From Prostheceraeus crozeri (lineage: Eukaryota > Platyhelminthes > Polycladida > Euryleptidae): a DNA stretch of 64,000 nucleotides. Position 1 is the stretch's first letter, and each line of letters opens with the position of its first letter. The DNA lies in NCBI GenBank assembly GCA_907163375.1, contig CAJQUW010005587.1, positions 234,986 to 298,985 of the forward strand. The letters run 5' to 3'. Both the position numbers and the translations under genes were made by a program. This document shows positions 1 through 10,394 of the stretch, piece after piece. The notes below the pieces were generated by a model. It was not told the DNA's origin, did no database searches, and saw only the letters and a list, made by a program, of their open reading frames with translations.

Positions 1-470
1 AATCCACCTTCCTTCGAGCGAAATTATCCAAGAGAGTTAGAGTAGCGATTGAAAAATGGGAAGAAACATCATCATGTTGATACAGCCAAGTGTTGTTTCT
101 TGTAAAGGACGGTATGATCTTCTCTTTGAGTATATCTAAATGGCGATTCCCATTCATAGTGTCCTCCGAAATGTCGAATCCTATCAACCCTTTGGTAGCG
201 TCACATGTGGCTGACTTTGGTCTACCAGACCTTGAACGATCAGAAATCACACTTTCTGTTTCAAGAAACCTTGTCTTCCAATATCGAACTGTGCTGATAC
301 TTGGAGGTTCTTTATTGTATTTACCAAAAAATAATCTTGTAGCTTCCGCACAATTATCATAGGCAACTGCACATGATAACAAATGCACTCGCTCCGCAAT
401 AGTAATGTCTTCTTCTGCCATAATGAACTCTTGTAAACGGAGAAAGAGAGGATGCTTTATCGATAGACAA
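1..470 (-). mobile_element. Mariner-type transposase remnant, internally deleted, cut by the left edge
   Basis: The minus strand opens with a Met at about 419 (MAEEDITIAERV...) and reads a helix-turn-helix start typical of insect-type mariner transposases: acidic start, ERVHLLSCAVAYDNCAEA, then FGKYNKEPPSISTVRYWKTR and a GRPKS hinge. It then jumps to the later catalytic-domain landmarks EDTMNGNRHLDILKEKIIP and TWLYQHDDVSSHF, which match the family patterns for the second catalytic Asp region (WFQQDGAPPH). The stretch between hinge and catalytic core is much shorter than in an intact 340-350 residue transposase, so the copy is internally deleted. The C-terminal third would lie left of base 1. 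It belongs to the same broad family as the element at 5328-6803. Non-functional. Confidence 0.7.
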
Positions 471-2734
471 CTGACTTTAAAAGCTTTGTTCACAGAAGAC
501 ACGATGAGAGTCAGATCAATACGGTCGACCAATGGCAGCAGAAAAAGCTCGAACGTTGCTTCACGAGGATACGTAAGAAATCTTGTGACGTCATCACATA
601 ATGCACAATTCTATGTGAAAATGCAGCGCCAAAGATTTCTGACACACCGGCTTCAAAATATCTTAAAAAATGTCTGGACAGTCTAGAGAAATAGAAAATA
701 AATTGAGTGTGAAAGTGACCCAATAATCAGGGATTATCAAAAGTTAATTGAAATTCAGTTATTGATTGCTCACTTTCCAATTTCCAATTGATCCCTCTCA
801 GATCAATTTGCTATCAGTTTCTAGCTGTGATGAAGTGTTAAAATACTTCTGAAGGAGTACTTTTGATATAAAATGAATTTCAGTTCAATGTATATGTTTC
901 ACTTGTCTGATGAATATTAGAGCCCTGCCAGCTAAGTGGTTGAATCATCTCGTCCGACCGGTAGCACCTGTTTCTGCAGGGAACGAGGCTGAAAATTGGA
1001 CGTTTAGAGAGTACACCCTATCCATGGGCCATGGCTGCTACGAATCTGCGCGTCTTTATCAGCCACGATCAAAAGAAGTGTACATGCATCTCCAACAGCG
1101 TGCGGATTGATGCTTTTGAAATACCTCGGTGTCTGACTAAAGTGCCTCTTTCTAATCAATGATGCCTCACTCTGGAAGAATGAAATATCTGTTCTCGCCT
1201 CTGATTAAGCGCTAGGACCGGTAGTGGGAGGGCTAAATCAGAGACTTCTATCAGTCCTCTAATGAAAATATAGAAAATTTTCATGGCTCCCTCTGATACT
1301 CATGCATCATGAAAGTTTTAAGCGGGAAGCACTAGCTATGTCACATCAGTCATAATTTTTAGCGTGTAGTCATTTTTCTATCCTGCATGTGTTTATGCCT
1401 CCGATGAGTGACATGTACAAAAATCTATTGAAGGACTTATGTTTCAGCTAAAACTTTGGATGCTGTATTTTAGGACAAAATAACGATTTGATAAATCCAA
1501 ATGTGTTTAGCTTCTTAAACAGTATGAGCTGCATGACTTAGAGATGGTACTACACGCCGTAATACTTCTCACTTCATCACAGAAACACAGACAGATGTCA
1601 GTTTTCCGAAAACGTCAGCCTACTCCCATTGGATATATACGTATGTCAGTGGCGTCGTGTGCTCCCAGACCACAGACTTTCGCTCGGCATTGGAATAATA
1701 TTTCTAACCAGACTTTTTTATGTTATGACATTAATTTTTATAAAAGATGAATTTTTAATAACAATTTCTCGAATATTTTTTAAGGCCAAGTGAATGTGCA
1801 CATCAGAAGTGATTGCTCATGTCGCCTAGCCGCCTTACTCAAGGAACTGATTACTATAATAATCCTTCTCTGTCCAGACCACATTTTCTCGAGAAAAAAG
1901 GAGGAAGGGAAACAGTTTCTTGCGTTTCTCACGGCCGGTCAGCCGCTCATGTGTTTGAACTTTGATGAAAATGTCTTGTGTATTTCTTATTTCTTTCCCT
2001 GTGAGTACTTTCAATTTTTAAATCAGGTGTTGGCCTACCTTGCTTGACGACTGTCATCTTTTCAGTATATTCCCTTCGGACGAAAGGCGTGATTATGAGC
2101 TCATCTACAGTACTAAACATCGCGTCACATCAATCACCCAAAAACAAATCATGGAATTCTACCCAATCTGGGTGTTCGAGTCAGATGCATTACTCTGCAT
2201 TAATTGGCGAACGCTCATCATCTGATCACAGTCTTATCTGAGCGTCAGTCAGCTGCTATTGTTGACGTAGTGGCCTCTCCGACGAGAAACGAAGGACAGG
2301 AACAACTGGGTTGCGCTTCCCTTTCTATATTTAGGTACCGAGCCTCGATCAAGAATAACGGAGAATTTCATTGTAAAAATTGGAGAAGGCAAAGCATTAT
2401 GTCTATCGGGAAAGCCAATATTGGTGCGGGCGCGTGCGCTTGCTGCCTCACACGCACACAACTCTCTTTCGCTCCGTCTGAACACACGACTAGCATGTGT
2501 GTCTAATCGTTAGAAGAAAGCAGCTGTGATTCGTGCACGCGCAGCAAAACTGTTCACTCTAAGGTTGAGCGTCTGATTTTGAGACGGACAGCTACCACGA
2601 GAATCGGACACATTCAGTCTTTAAGGTCGCTCAGAAATCGTTGCGCCTAGAACGATATTGATTTCAGAAGAGCTGTCCTAATCGCATGTCACCGATTTGT
2701 TCAAAATACGACGATAGACTACAGCAGTCACGTT
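471..2734. other. Repeat-rich non-coding stretch upstream of the BLMH exon
   Basis: No convincing host exon is visible. Bases about 720-800 carry the AATTGATTG-type words seen more densely at 23275-23709. Bases about 940-1650 resemble the inverted-repeat element at 43061-43790 (see separate entry). Bases 2400-2460 contain a short CG/CA-rich patch. Short open frames here lack codon or family support. Confidence 0.4.
940..1650. repeat. Decayed copy of the 43061-43790 inverted-repeat element
   Basis: Bases 970-1055 contain TTTCTGCAGGGAACGAGGC, then GTACACCCTATCC and GCTACGAATCTGCGCGTC, in the same order as at 43081-43170. Bases about 1493-1520 (AAATCCAAATGTGTTTAGC) match the interior at about 43501-43520, and CCCATTGGAT near 1627 matches about 43660. 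This shared order identifies a second, older copy of the same family. The first part is also homologous to the unit of the 76-bp minisatellite at 44440-45870. Confidence 0.6.
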
Positions 2735-3655
2735 CACTTGAAAATCGCAATTCAGTTGTTGAACTGTCAAACAGTGGGATTACACAGAAAGAAATAGTCA
2801 AATTAATGGAAATCAGTCTGCGTTCGGTTTAATAGATTCTAAAGAAGTTCATGGATACGAAAACTGTCATAGACCGTTCGAGATGCGGAAGACCTCGCCT
2901 CATGACCAAGCGGTTGGAGTGTCGAATTGTTCGCACTTCCAAAACAACTCCCACTTAGACAGCAAGACAGATCCGCCAGAAATGTAATTTGAGTAATCTG
3001 GTGTCTGTTGGCTTAATGAAAAGAACTGTTGGATAGCATTGCTGTTCAAAAGCCGTTCCTGTCATTATGTCACCGCAGAAATCGAATTGGATGGTGTCTA
3101 CAAAAATCAGCGTGATCTCTGGTAAAATGGTAAAAGAAATTTTCTCCAATGAATGTAAGTTGAAGCTCAATCCAAACCGGCGATTTTATGTTCGTAGAAG
3201 TATTGGCGACAGACTAAAAGCCAAGCATATCCCCCATCAGTCAAGCTTCCTTCCAATATGATGTTTTTTGGTGCTATCAGAGGAAACGGTTCCCGAGTTA
3301 TTGTAAGATGCCACAGGTATGTTATTTCACGGGAATGCCATAAAGCTCTGAGTGTCGGTCGTCCTCATATATATCACCAAGGACATGCTTTCCAACATGA
3401 TGGAGCTCCAGCGTACCAATCCTCTTCTACAAAGAATTTTTTGACAAAAAGGCATATGTTTTGCAGCCATGGCCCGCTCAAAGTCCAGATCTCTATTATC
3501 GAGAATGTCTGGCAGATTTTGAAGATTTTTCAAAGGAATCCAGTAACTTGTGAAGACCTCTGGAAAGTCTGTTGAAGAATGGAACAACATCCCGCGAGAA
3601 AGAATTCGATCCCAAGGAGATTGTTGGATCCCAGTTGGATCATTGCTGACCTCTA
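2735..3655 (+). mobile_element. Tc1-like DNA transposon, decayed transposase
   Basis: Read across three frames, the + strand gives Tc1-family landmarks in order: a helix-turn-helix (VVELSNSGITQKEIVKLMEI), a GRPR hinge (DRSRCGRPRLMTKR), then MMFFGAIRGNGSR, the catalytic-Asp region FQHDGAPAYQSSSTKNF, the WPAQSPDL-like stretch, and IENVWQILKIFQRNP leading to the final Glu-type region. Stops and frame changes interrupt it, so it is inactive. I could not identify clear terminal inverted repeats. An open frame at 3258-3575 carries the best-preserved C-terminal half. This is a different lineage from the two mariner-type copies nearby. Confidence 0.75.
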
Positions 3656-4447
3656 AATAGGCATATATAATTACATTGTTCAGGTTATCTATGGTACTAT
3701 ACAGAACTATGCCCAGTGTGATGTATCATGGACGCCTAGATATATGAAGCACCATATTTCATTTTATTCTGCGTCAATTAAGACAATATATAGTTAATTG
3801 TGTTTCAGAACAGCACAATTTCTTCATGCCACTTTCTTGGCGATTTTAGACCTGATCGCTATCGAATTAAAGACCAAAATTTCGGAAGACTAATGTTTAT
3901 CAAATCAAATGACTTCTCCACCTAAAATGTCACAAGCTTCATACTTGTATCACTTTATCAACAACAATAGTCTTACTTGCTTCATGAAATAGGAATACAT
4001 GTGTCTTCATTCTTCAATCAAGTGTTGTTTTCAGTTGTAACACACAAACAGGAATAACAATACAATTTGAGAATGCTTTGCGATTTAACTCGGTAATAAT
4101 TATTCAGTACTGTTACTTGCACTTGATTTTTCAGAACTTGCAATTGTACTTGAATAACAATTGGATCAAGTACATGTACTTGAACTCATTATGTTTTCAA
4201 TGTACTTGCACTTGTATTCAAGTGCAATCAAAGTACTTGACCCCAAGCCTGAATTATACAGAAGCCATCCAATTTTAAAATCTCCTTCAATATTTACCGA
4301 ATCAAACTGAATCTTCGGAATTCTCAATTCTACTTATAGCTTAATAAATCATTGCACTCGAGTAAATGTCCATGATTTAATAAGGAAAAGGAAAAATAAT
4401 AATTCAAATGACTTAATAAAATCTAATCCTACTTTTTTCCCTTGCAG
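3656..4447. other. Non-coding; last intron of BLMH, in part
   Basis: Part of the intron that ends at the splice acceptor at 4445-4447. It contains an ACTTG-rich palindromic cluster (see separate entry). No further bleomycin hydrolase exon was found here. Confidence 0.5.
4105..4248. repeat. ACTTG / CAAGT palindromic word cluster
   Basis: Within about 140 bases the word TACTTG or its complement CAAGTA occurs many times, including CAAGTACATGTACTTGAA, ending in AAAGTACTTGACCCC. It looks like a small non-autonomous element or simple satellite made of one inverted word, similar in design to the clusters at 23275, 24385 and 21262. Confidence 0.45.
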
Positions 4448-5047
4448 GTATGCATAGTAAATGACCCACGGAAGGAGAACCCTTACAAGCAGATGTATTA
4501 TGTGGACAAATTGAATAACATGTATGGTGGACCCCCAGTCCGATATTTGAATCTTCCAATTGAATCCGTGAAAGACTTTTGTCATCAAAGTTTACGTGAA
4601 GATAAGGCAGTGTGGTTCGGGTGTGATGTAGATCGACATTACCATCATACTGAAGGAATTAATTGTTTGAAAATGTATGATTACGAACTGTTATTCGGTG
4701 TCCGTCCATTTACTTTGAACAAAGCAGATCGTCTAATATTCGGTGATTCTCTAATGACTCATGCAATGACACTGACTGCCGTTCACGTCGATGGTCTTGA
4801 TGGAGACGAAATGGAAGAAAACTCCGCCGGGAAAAAGGGAAAATACATTCGTTGGCGTGTGGAAAATTCGTACGGGACAGAAGCAAATAATGCCGGATAC
4901 ATTTGCATGACTGATGACTGGTTCAGTGAATACGTTTATGAAGTGGTGGTCGATCGGAAGTTTTTAGATCCTCAACTTCTGAGTATACTTGACGAACCAG
5001 CGAAAATGCTGCCTGCTTGGGATCCAATGGGTGCACTAGCTCATTAG
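4448..5047 (+). CDS. BLMH: Bleomycin hydrolase, C-terminal exon
   Basis: Terminal coding exon of bleomycin hydrolase, a cytosolic papain-fold cysteine aminopeptidase that forms a hexameric barrel. The exon starts after the acceptor TTTTTTCCCTTGCAG in phase 0 and encodes 199 residues from VCIVNDPRKENPY to the conserved C-terminus AWDPMGALAH. Visible family blocks are AVWFGCDVDRHY, FGDSLMTHAMTLTAV with the catalytic His (codon 4760-4762), RWRVENSYGTE with the catalytic Asn (codon 4865-4867) and WFSEYVYEVVVDRK. The catalytic Cys lies in upstream exons outside the recognised sequence. One oddity: the residue two after the catalytic Asn, normally Trp in the NSWG motif of papain-fold enzymes, is Tyr here (codon 4871-4873). 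The gene is convergent with GCLC. Confidence 0.95.
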   Translation, partial: VCIVNDPRKENPYKQMYYVDKLNNMYGGPPVRYLNLPIESVKDFCHQSLREDKAVWFGCDVDRHYHHTEGINCLKMYDYELLFGVRPFTLNKADRLIFGDSLMTHAMTLTAVHVDGLDGDEMEENSAGKKGKYIRWRVENSYGTEANNAGYICMTDDWFSEYVYEVVVDRKFLDPQLLSILDEPAKMLPAWDPMGALAH

Positions 5048-5185
5048 TTCATGACTGAGGCCTATCACTGTATCATAAATGTAATCCTGTGCAATTGGGA
5101 ATGTCATATAAGACAACTGTTCATGTTGTCCGATGTTGATTACTTTGATTTCCAATAAAATATCTTCCAAAGAACGTCTTGGAGG
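5048..5185 (+). other. BLMH: BLMH 3' UTR with poly(A) signal
   Basis: The stop codon is followed by a short 3' UTR. A canonical AATAAA lies at 5154-5159, about 107 nt after the stop, so cleavage is expected around 5170-5185. Confidence 0.75.
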
Positions 5186-5327
5186 CTGACCAAGGTGAAC
5201 ATCTGGGTGACAAGATGTAGCGCCCAGTTAACATCAAATGCCCTGCAACAACTTGTAACCCCTGTGCTGCCTCAGCTGATAAATAATAATCGTAAATTTA
5301 CGAATCAATTGTGTAAAGTTAGAAATA

Positions 5328-6803
5328 CAGGGTGGATACCATACCTTGTCCGATATACTTTCAGAAAAGCGACATGTTTTCCAGCTAATATTAATAGTAT
5401 TGAGCAAACTAATATGCATCATAGGTATCAGAAAAATCATGTTAAAATAATACTTACAATAAATTTTCAAAATGGACGCCATTTTGTTCCACACAAAATT
5501 CACATCGATGATAGAAATTCCTATATGATTTTGTCATCATAGATACGAGTTTAGGAATGTCCTCGAGTACCTTTTCAATTTGCAGTTTTAATTTTTCATT
5601 GTTTTCTAGGCTGAATGAATACACTTTATTTTGGACATTGCCCCACAGAAAGAAATCACAGGATGGATGAGATTCGGGAGATAGATCTAGCGGGCCCATG
5701 AAATTGGACCACCCCTTCCAATCCATCGGCTATGTTCAACCAATACGTTCAGGCAAGTTCCTTGTTCTGGGTACTCAAAATTGGGGTGGAGCGCCATCTT
5801 GTTGAATGCACAAGAGGTGCGGTTAAGACCGGCAAGCAAGAAACAGGGAACACTTTTCGCGGTCAGAATGTCACAGTAAAGCGATCACTTGTCATGGGTT
5901 CTTCACTGATGTCCGCTGCTATAATGCTAATGAAATCGATATCGCGGACGAATAACGGTCCAGGCCTTTGGTTCTTATGGGTATCTCATGATGCTTGTTC
6001 CTGTCGCGTGAGTAGAAATCATTGTGATGATTTACTCGACCGACATACTAAATGTGCACTCATCGGAGAAAGATGATTTTGTTTAGACATGAACACTCTT
6101 CACTGCTCCTTTCGACGGATGGTTTTGCACAAAAACATGTCTTGCCTCTTTAGTCGTCATGGTACGTAAATCTGCTGGGCATCTGATGAAACATTGTACA
6201 TACTGCTTTCTTTTGATCCATATCTCCTAAGGAGTTGTTTTTTCCCAGACGTCCTATGTGAAATCCGTGACATCGTGATGTACGAGGGGCTGTCCATAAT
6301 GGCTGTTCACGATTAGAATCCTTCTTCTCATTCAATACGCGAGAAATACGATTTCCTGAGCTGGATCAAGGTAAGATGGAACCGGTATTGAACTTGTCGA
6401 ACCATCGTCTGATTTTTCTTCCATCAGTGCGTCTTCTCCATATTCCTCAAAGTCTAGTGTCTTCTTGCTCGTTCGCTGTTTCCGTAACTTATACAGTAAG
6501 CAACAAGTCAAGCATTTCGCTCGACGTTTTCCATTTCATCATAAAGTGAAGCACTTGTATTGAGCGGCGTATATAATAAACTCGTACGTGCGCTTTGAAA
6601 TTTTGAATAAACTTAGTAGAATTTGAAACCGCAAAAATCATTGGATGATTGCGAACCGTAAGAAATTCTAGATTTAAGTGTAAACATATATATATCTTAT
6701 GTTATATATAAAAAAATATATAAACATATATAAGCATTGAATTTGAATAAGATATTTCATTATTCATATCATAGAAATCGGACAAGGTATGGTATCCACC
6801 CTG
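5328..6803 (-). mobile_element. Full-length decayed mariner-type transposon with 27-bp inverted repeats
   Basis: Perfect 27-bp terminal inverted repeats start CAGGGTGGATACCATACC at 5328-5354 and mirror it at 6777-6803. A TA dinucleotide flanks each end (5326-5327 and 6804-6805), the target duplication of Tc1/mariner elements. The minus strand carries transposase remains. The clearest is the C-terminal part at 5454-5726 (LDLSPESHPSCDFFLWG, then HRCEFCVEQNGVHFENLL), preceded in other frames by pieces resembling FVQNHPSKGAVKS and RWIGRGGPISW. The element is 1476 bp, a normal length for the family, but the coding region is broken by several stops and frame changes. It lies between the convergent BLMH and GCLC genes. 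Confidence 0.9.
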
Positions 6804-9800
6804 TATAAAACAAGCTGTGTGCCAACCACAAAGATCAATTGATTGCTTGTCTGCGTGTTTGGGTCTAGAGATGACTTTCCTTAGTACCGATGGTCACGGC
6901 CAGAACTTGTCACGAGGGGCAAGAGGATCAATTTTCCATTGAACGTAATGTAATTTCAAGCCTGAATTTTGACGAACTAGAGGATTGACACCACAGTAAA
7001 TGTATACAGTCAGTAAATTTGGATCGTGAAGAGTCGAAATGTGTGAAAAATATTTCCATTTGACGAATCATGGAGAAACATTGAGTCAAAGATGCGTACT
7101 TTTCCCTTGATAGTCGAGTCTGCAATCTGACCGCTGATGTTCGTGTGTCTGCTGATACAATCCACTTCTGCAATGTCCGCCCCTTGGCCAATCTCAAGCC
7201 AAAGGAGGCCAAATATCGTATGTCAATATCGCTTCTACTATTGCAATGGCCGGGATAGGATTGTGTCCGCTCTAGACTTAACCACACGCAAAAGAATCTA
7301 TGTGGTGCCAGCCATCCACCCGTTCAAGGCAGACGCTGCAACACAAAATTTATAATTATCTGCTGTACCCCGCTGGGAAGGCCGATCATGGACCGACATC
7401 GGCTGCCGATTAATGACCGACAAAGGCCGCGCGGGGTATGGGATAGATATCGGCCTAATAACAGATGCCGATATCGGCAACCGATAGCCTACCGATTATA
7501 ATATCAAGTGCTTACTTTATTAATAGGAATAATTAAAATACTTGATCAATAGGCTCGTTAGGCCAATCTATGTACAACGTGGTTGACTTGATTATATATT
7601 ATTTGATATATCGAACATCATGCAATAGTTAATAAAGGCATTGAAAGGAAATGCACACTCTGGAAGTTTCCCTGTGGGAACGCATCTTGCTAATATCAAC
7701 AGATTATCTGGATGAGGTTTTTGTATAGATGTGAAGTTTGTGGATAATTTTGTTTTAAAGGTTTCATTTTGGAGTGTATAAAAGACTATCTCCGCATGTG
7801 TTAAATGGTAAATGAATTTATCCAATAAAAATGTGTAAAATTAAAAAAAAACGACAGGTGGCGTAAAAGTTGCTATAATTAGTTCGGTAGATATTTGTTT
7901 TACTAAATGCGTGCTGATTTTTCGCCAATCGGCCCGAAATCGTGGATATTTGTAGCAAACTAACATTAGTGGTAAGTAGTAATGCTTCGTATATTACCTT
8001 CACATAAAATATTATTTATCCTCAGGTCCTGACTGATAAAAAAGGGAATCTTTTTTTAATTCAACGAAGGCCCCCCTCTGAAACTTAAAAAGAGTATTTA
8101 TCTTCCATTAATGTCGCAGTATTATACTATGATATTATTCAAATATTTGTCATTGATTGTAAATTATTGAATGTCAAGAGGTTATGAAAATTGATATATG
8201 CGGATTCTCTATATTCTTATCATTATCAAAGAATGATAGTCTGCACTTATTTCTTAGATATTAGACATATGTGGCGGATAGCTATCCGCTAGTGAGGAGG
8301 TGAGGGAGACAATAGAGCCTCGGCTGTAGAGGCGGATTACTAAAGAAAATGAGAGAGAAAGTCAAAAGTAAAAGGTAGCAGAGCGCGAATTGTCGCCGGC
8401 GAACTTCGCCAGCGAATATCCCGCAAATATGACTGAACTTTAGCATGATATTCTGCAGCTGACATTTGCCAGTTTTTCGCAAGATTCGTTCCCACAGGGT
8501 TGATATCACATCGCTTATAAATAGAGACAGCGCCGGATAACACAAGTATCGCTACGTCAACATTGGCTCTATACAATTTGCTATAAAACCACGATTTATA
8601 TAATGGTTGTATAATGATAACGAACCAATATCAATACTCCAGGAACTTTATTACAAGCAAAACCTCAATAACAGATGTTGAAGTTTTATGAGATCAAACT
8701 ATAAGGCTACACATATACTCCATGGCTGCTTTTACCTTCGTTTTAGTGCACTGAGGCAGCGACTGCGTCGCGAACCGTTATTCCGTGTAAAACTTTTAGC
8801 TCTTCAACTTTATTAAAGCCGTTACTAAAGAGTGCTTTCATTTTTTTCTCATCTTCACCATGAACACCCTCCCACAGGCGATCAACTATTCGCCATAGTC
8901 TGTAATTATACATTGTGATGTGTCTTTTCTTATACTTTGCTTTTATATACGCTTTCTCTAGGTCACAGTTTTTAAGGACTTAATGCTCTTAAAGATGAAT
9001 TAATGTTTCTGAGCCTGTACTTGTTTTTCAAAATTAAAAATATTTGTTATCACGTGATAGCCTATAATTACTGAATTTTCTCAGGAGAGAAAATTGGAAC
9101 AAGGATGACGACAAGGGCTAGATTCCTCATTGAAGAAAGATGCAATATACCGCACGCTGGCTGTACTGAAAGTCCCTTCAAAATGTATTGAATTAAATGA
9201 AGCGAATTTTTCATTGAATCAATTAGCACTCAGACAATGTAAATTGGAATTCTGCTTGTGCATCCAGAGCTTAGATTTCGAAGGTAAAAATCTTCCTGTT
9301 GTTAATTGACTCGATCGTCCTGAGACGGAAATTCGGACGAAAATAACGCTTTTACGATAAACGTCTAAGTAGATCGAACGTTGAGGAGTGATTTTATTGT
9401 ATTTTCGGACAAGACTTAATAAACTTCGTCGGAGTGCTCAGTGGCTCCACCAACTTCTGGCGCATCAATGTTGCTTTCAATTGTAAGCCTAGTCGATTTT
9501 TGAGTTCAATAATTTAAGCAAGGAAAACAAATGACTGGCTGACTCATTTACAATTAGATCTCACGCAGTGTATAGGCTATATACCGCATTGACACTCAAA
9601 GAAATTCGTCTCTCCTTCCACGTGCATTATTCAATATGAAAGTGTATCGTGCTACTTACGGACATTGAGATTATGAAAAACAAGCAAGTTGTGCAGTTCA
9701 ATACCTTTATATTCCCTCTGTTGAAATATACAGTTGTTATACTGTAACACATGAAATGGTTCACATAACAGTAATATTCAACATTTTCTGGCGCCGTTTA

Positions 9801-9959
9801 TCCAATCGATAAAATACCAGCAAACCGGATACTGAGGAATGTTTACGATCCCGTCATTAAAGTTACCAGCTGATGTATGTGTGCTCAGTCAGAATGGAAA
9901 GAGTGCCATCGCAATTCATGAGTTTAGATGATAAATGATATTTAGGATGTGACGAATTT
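6804..9959. other. Intergenic sequence between BLMH and GCLC
   Basis: No gene is recognised. It holds an ATCGGC word cluster at about 7390-7498, a perfect 16-bp palindrome GCGGATAGCTATCCGC at 8274-8289, and AT-rich unique-looking sequence. Short open frames (for example 7592-7825, 8282-8576) have no family match that I recognise. Confidence 0.4.
7390..7498. repeat. CCGATATCGGC palindromic word cluster
   Basis: About 110 bases dense in ATCGGC, GCCGAT and CCGATA, including GATGCCGATATCGGCAACCG. The words occur in both orientations, so the segment can fold on itself. It is GC-richer than its surroundings and looks like part of a dispersed MITE-like family. Confidence 0.45.
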
Positions 9960-9965
9960 TTTATT
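9960..9965 (-). promoter_or_regulatory. GCLC: Candidate GCLC poly(A) signal
   Basis: On the minus strand this is AATAAA, about 150 nt after the GCLC stop codon. Other AATAAA matches occur further on (near 8656 and 8808), so the site used is uncertain. Confidence 0.45.
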
Positions 9966-10113
9966 TTTTAAATCAATACTGCTGCAGTTAGGTACTACAA
10001 TATTTGAAATATTAAGTAGAATACATGAATCTAACTCATGAAGAAGTCATGAACAGTATGAGGAAACGATCTCCCTGCCTCCAATAAATCAAAAAAAATG
10101 TCGAAGAATTACT

Positions 10114-10394
10114 TCAGTCATTTTTCATTGAATTCCCATGATTATTATTGACAACTTTCCGTCGTTCATTAAGATGCTCTTCATTAGCTAAGGTTGCTTG
10201 AGACACTTGCACTTTAGAAAAAGACGAGAATTTACTGGGCAGCAACTCCGTTGGAGATAATTCACCACTGGAGATCTTAGTTAATGCAGTCATCAGGTCA
10301 TAATTAATGCGTTCGGAGACAACAGAGTCATGTTTGTAATCTTCATGTGACTGCACGAAGTCTCGCATCCACGCTGCTTCTGTCTTCATTTTCC
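10114..10394 (-). CDS. GCLC: GCLC coding exon 11 (stop)
   Basis: Final exon: [35 protein letters not shown], then a Ser/Leu-rich tail ending HGNSMKND and stop. WMRDF...HDSV...INY aligns with human WMREF...QDSV...MNY. The tail is longer than in human. Acceptor TCAACAG. Confidence 0.97.

Noticed and set aside
405-686. Plus-strand 93-codon open frame near the left edge
   Set aside because: It overlaps the 5' end of a minus-strand mariner-type transposase and shows no domain of its own.
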